7,166 nt of DNA. It comes from JBAZOJ01 sp041648755. GTDB taxonomy: Bacteria > Planctomycetota > B143-G9. A model generated the notes under the pieces. That model saw only the letters and a list, made by a program, of their open reading frames with translations. It was not told where the DNA came from and searched no databases. The first letter of the stretch is position 1. Each line of letters begins with the position of its first letter. The DNA lies in contig JBAZOJ010000192.1 in assembly GCA_041648755.1 (NCBI GenBank), forward strand, positions 1-7,166, in the 5' to 3' direction. Below are positions 7,104 through 7,166 of the stretch, piece after piece. The translations under genes and the position numbers were made by a program.

Positions 7104-7166
7104 CTACTGCATAGCAGGTCTGATGTAGAACAACCAGAGGTAAATGTGAGCTATGATGATCGACAG
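7104..7166 (-). CDS. C-terminal end of a probable membrane protein (5' part outside window)
   Basis: Twenty codons plus a TAG stop (7106-7104) are open from the right window edge. They encode LSIIIAHIYLWLFYIRPAMQ, a strongly hydrophobic stretch compatible with a final transmembrane helix and a short polar tail. Support comes from the terminator hairpin 10 bases after the stop. A second minus-strand frame is also open here and runs on into the hydF frame, so the choice rests on the terminator and the hydrophobic composition. Too little is visible to name a family, and I cannot tell whether it belongs with the hydrogenase genes. Confidence 0.45.
   Translation of the reverse strand: MSIIIAHIYLWLFYIRPAMQ

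Noticed and set aside
1..7166. tRNA, rRNA, CRISPR arrays, insertion sequences or phage genes
   Set aside because: I looked on both strands and saw no cloverleaf-like segment, conserved rRNA block, repeat-spacer pattern, transposase motif or terminal inverted repeats.

Overview
All supportable genes lie on the minus strand, so the window reads from right to left. The core is a tightly packed five-gene run: an [FeFe]-hydrogenase maturation GTPase (HydF), an aspartase/fumarase-superfamily lyase (AspA-like), a membrane-anchored extracytoplasmic protein of unrecognised family, a transmembrane sensor histidine kinase, and a lipoprotein with tandem SbsA-type (Big_5) Ig-like domains that runs off the left edge. 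The first four genes are joined at their stop and start codons (TGA|GTG, TAGTG with one shared base, ATGA with four shared bases). Only 29 bases separate the kinase from the lipoprotein. This arrangement suggests one transcript with translational coupling.

At the right edge (7104-7166) is the last 20 codons of another minus-strand frame encoding a hydrophobic C-terminus. It is followed by a strong GC-rich hairpin with a T-rich tail (7065-7094), which looks like an intrinsic terminator. A plausible sigma70-type promoter follows directly, with its -10 element 6 bases from the HydF ATG. HydF may therefore be translated from a leaderless or nearly leaderless mRNA. No gene-free stretch longer than 300 bases exists; the largest non-coding stretch is about 71 bases (7033-7103).

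HydF implies an organism that makes [FeFe]-hydrogenase, so an anaerobic or facultatively fermentative bacterium. The moderately high GC content, GTG starts, lipoprotein signal and Big_5 domains fit a Gram-negative-type or deep-branching environmental bacterium, but the sequence does not allow a taxon to be named. An AspA-like lyase beside hydF fits an association I recall between aspartate ammonia-lyase genes and hydEFG clusters. HydE, HydG and the hydrogenase itself are not in this window.

The unusual part is downstream. A maturation and metabolism pair is joined base-to-base to a membrane-anchored extracytoplasmic protein and an orphan histidine kinase with a large extracytoplasmic sensor domain, with no response regulator in view. 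A reasonable but unproven reading is a sensory module in which the extracytoplasmic protein supplies or modulates the input to the kinase, expressed together with hydrogenase maturation.
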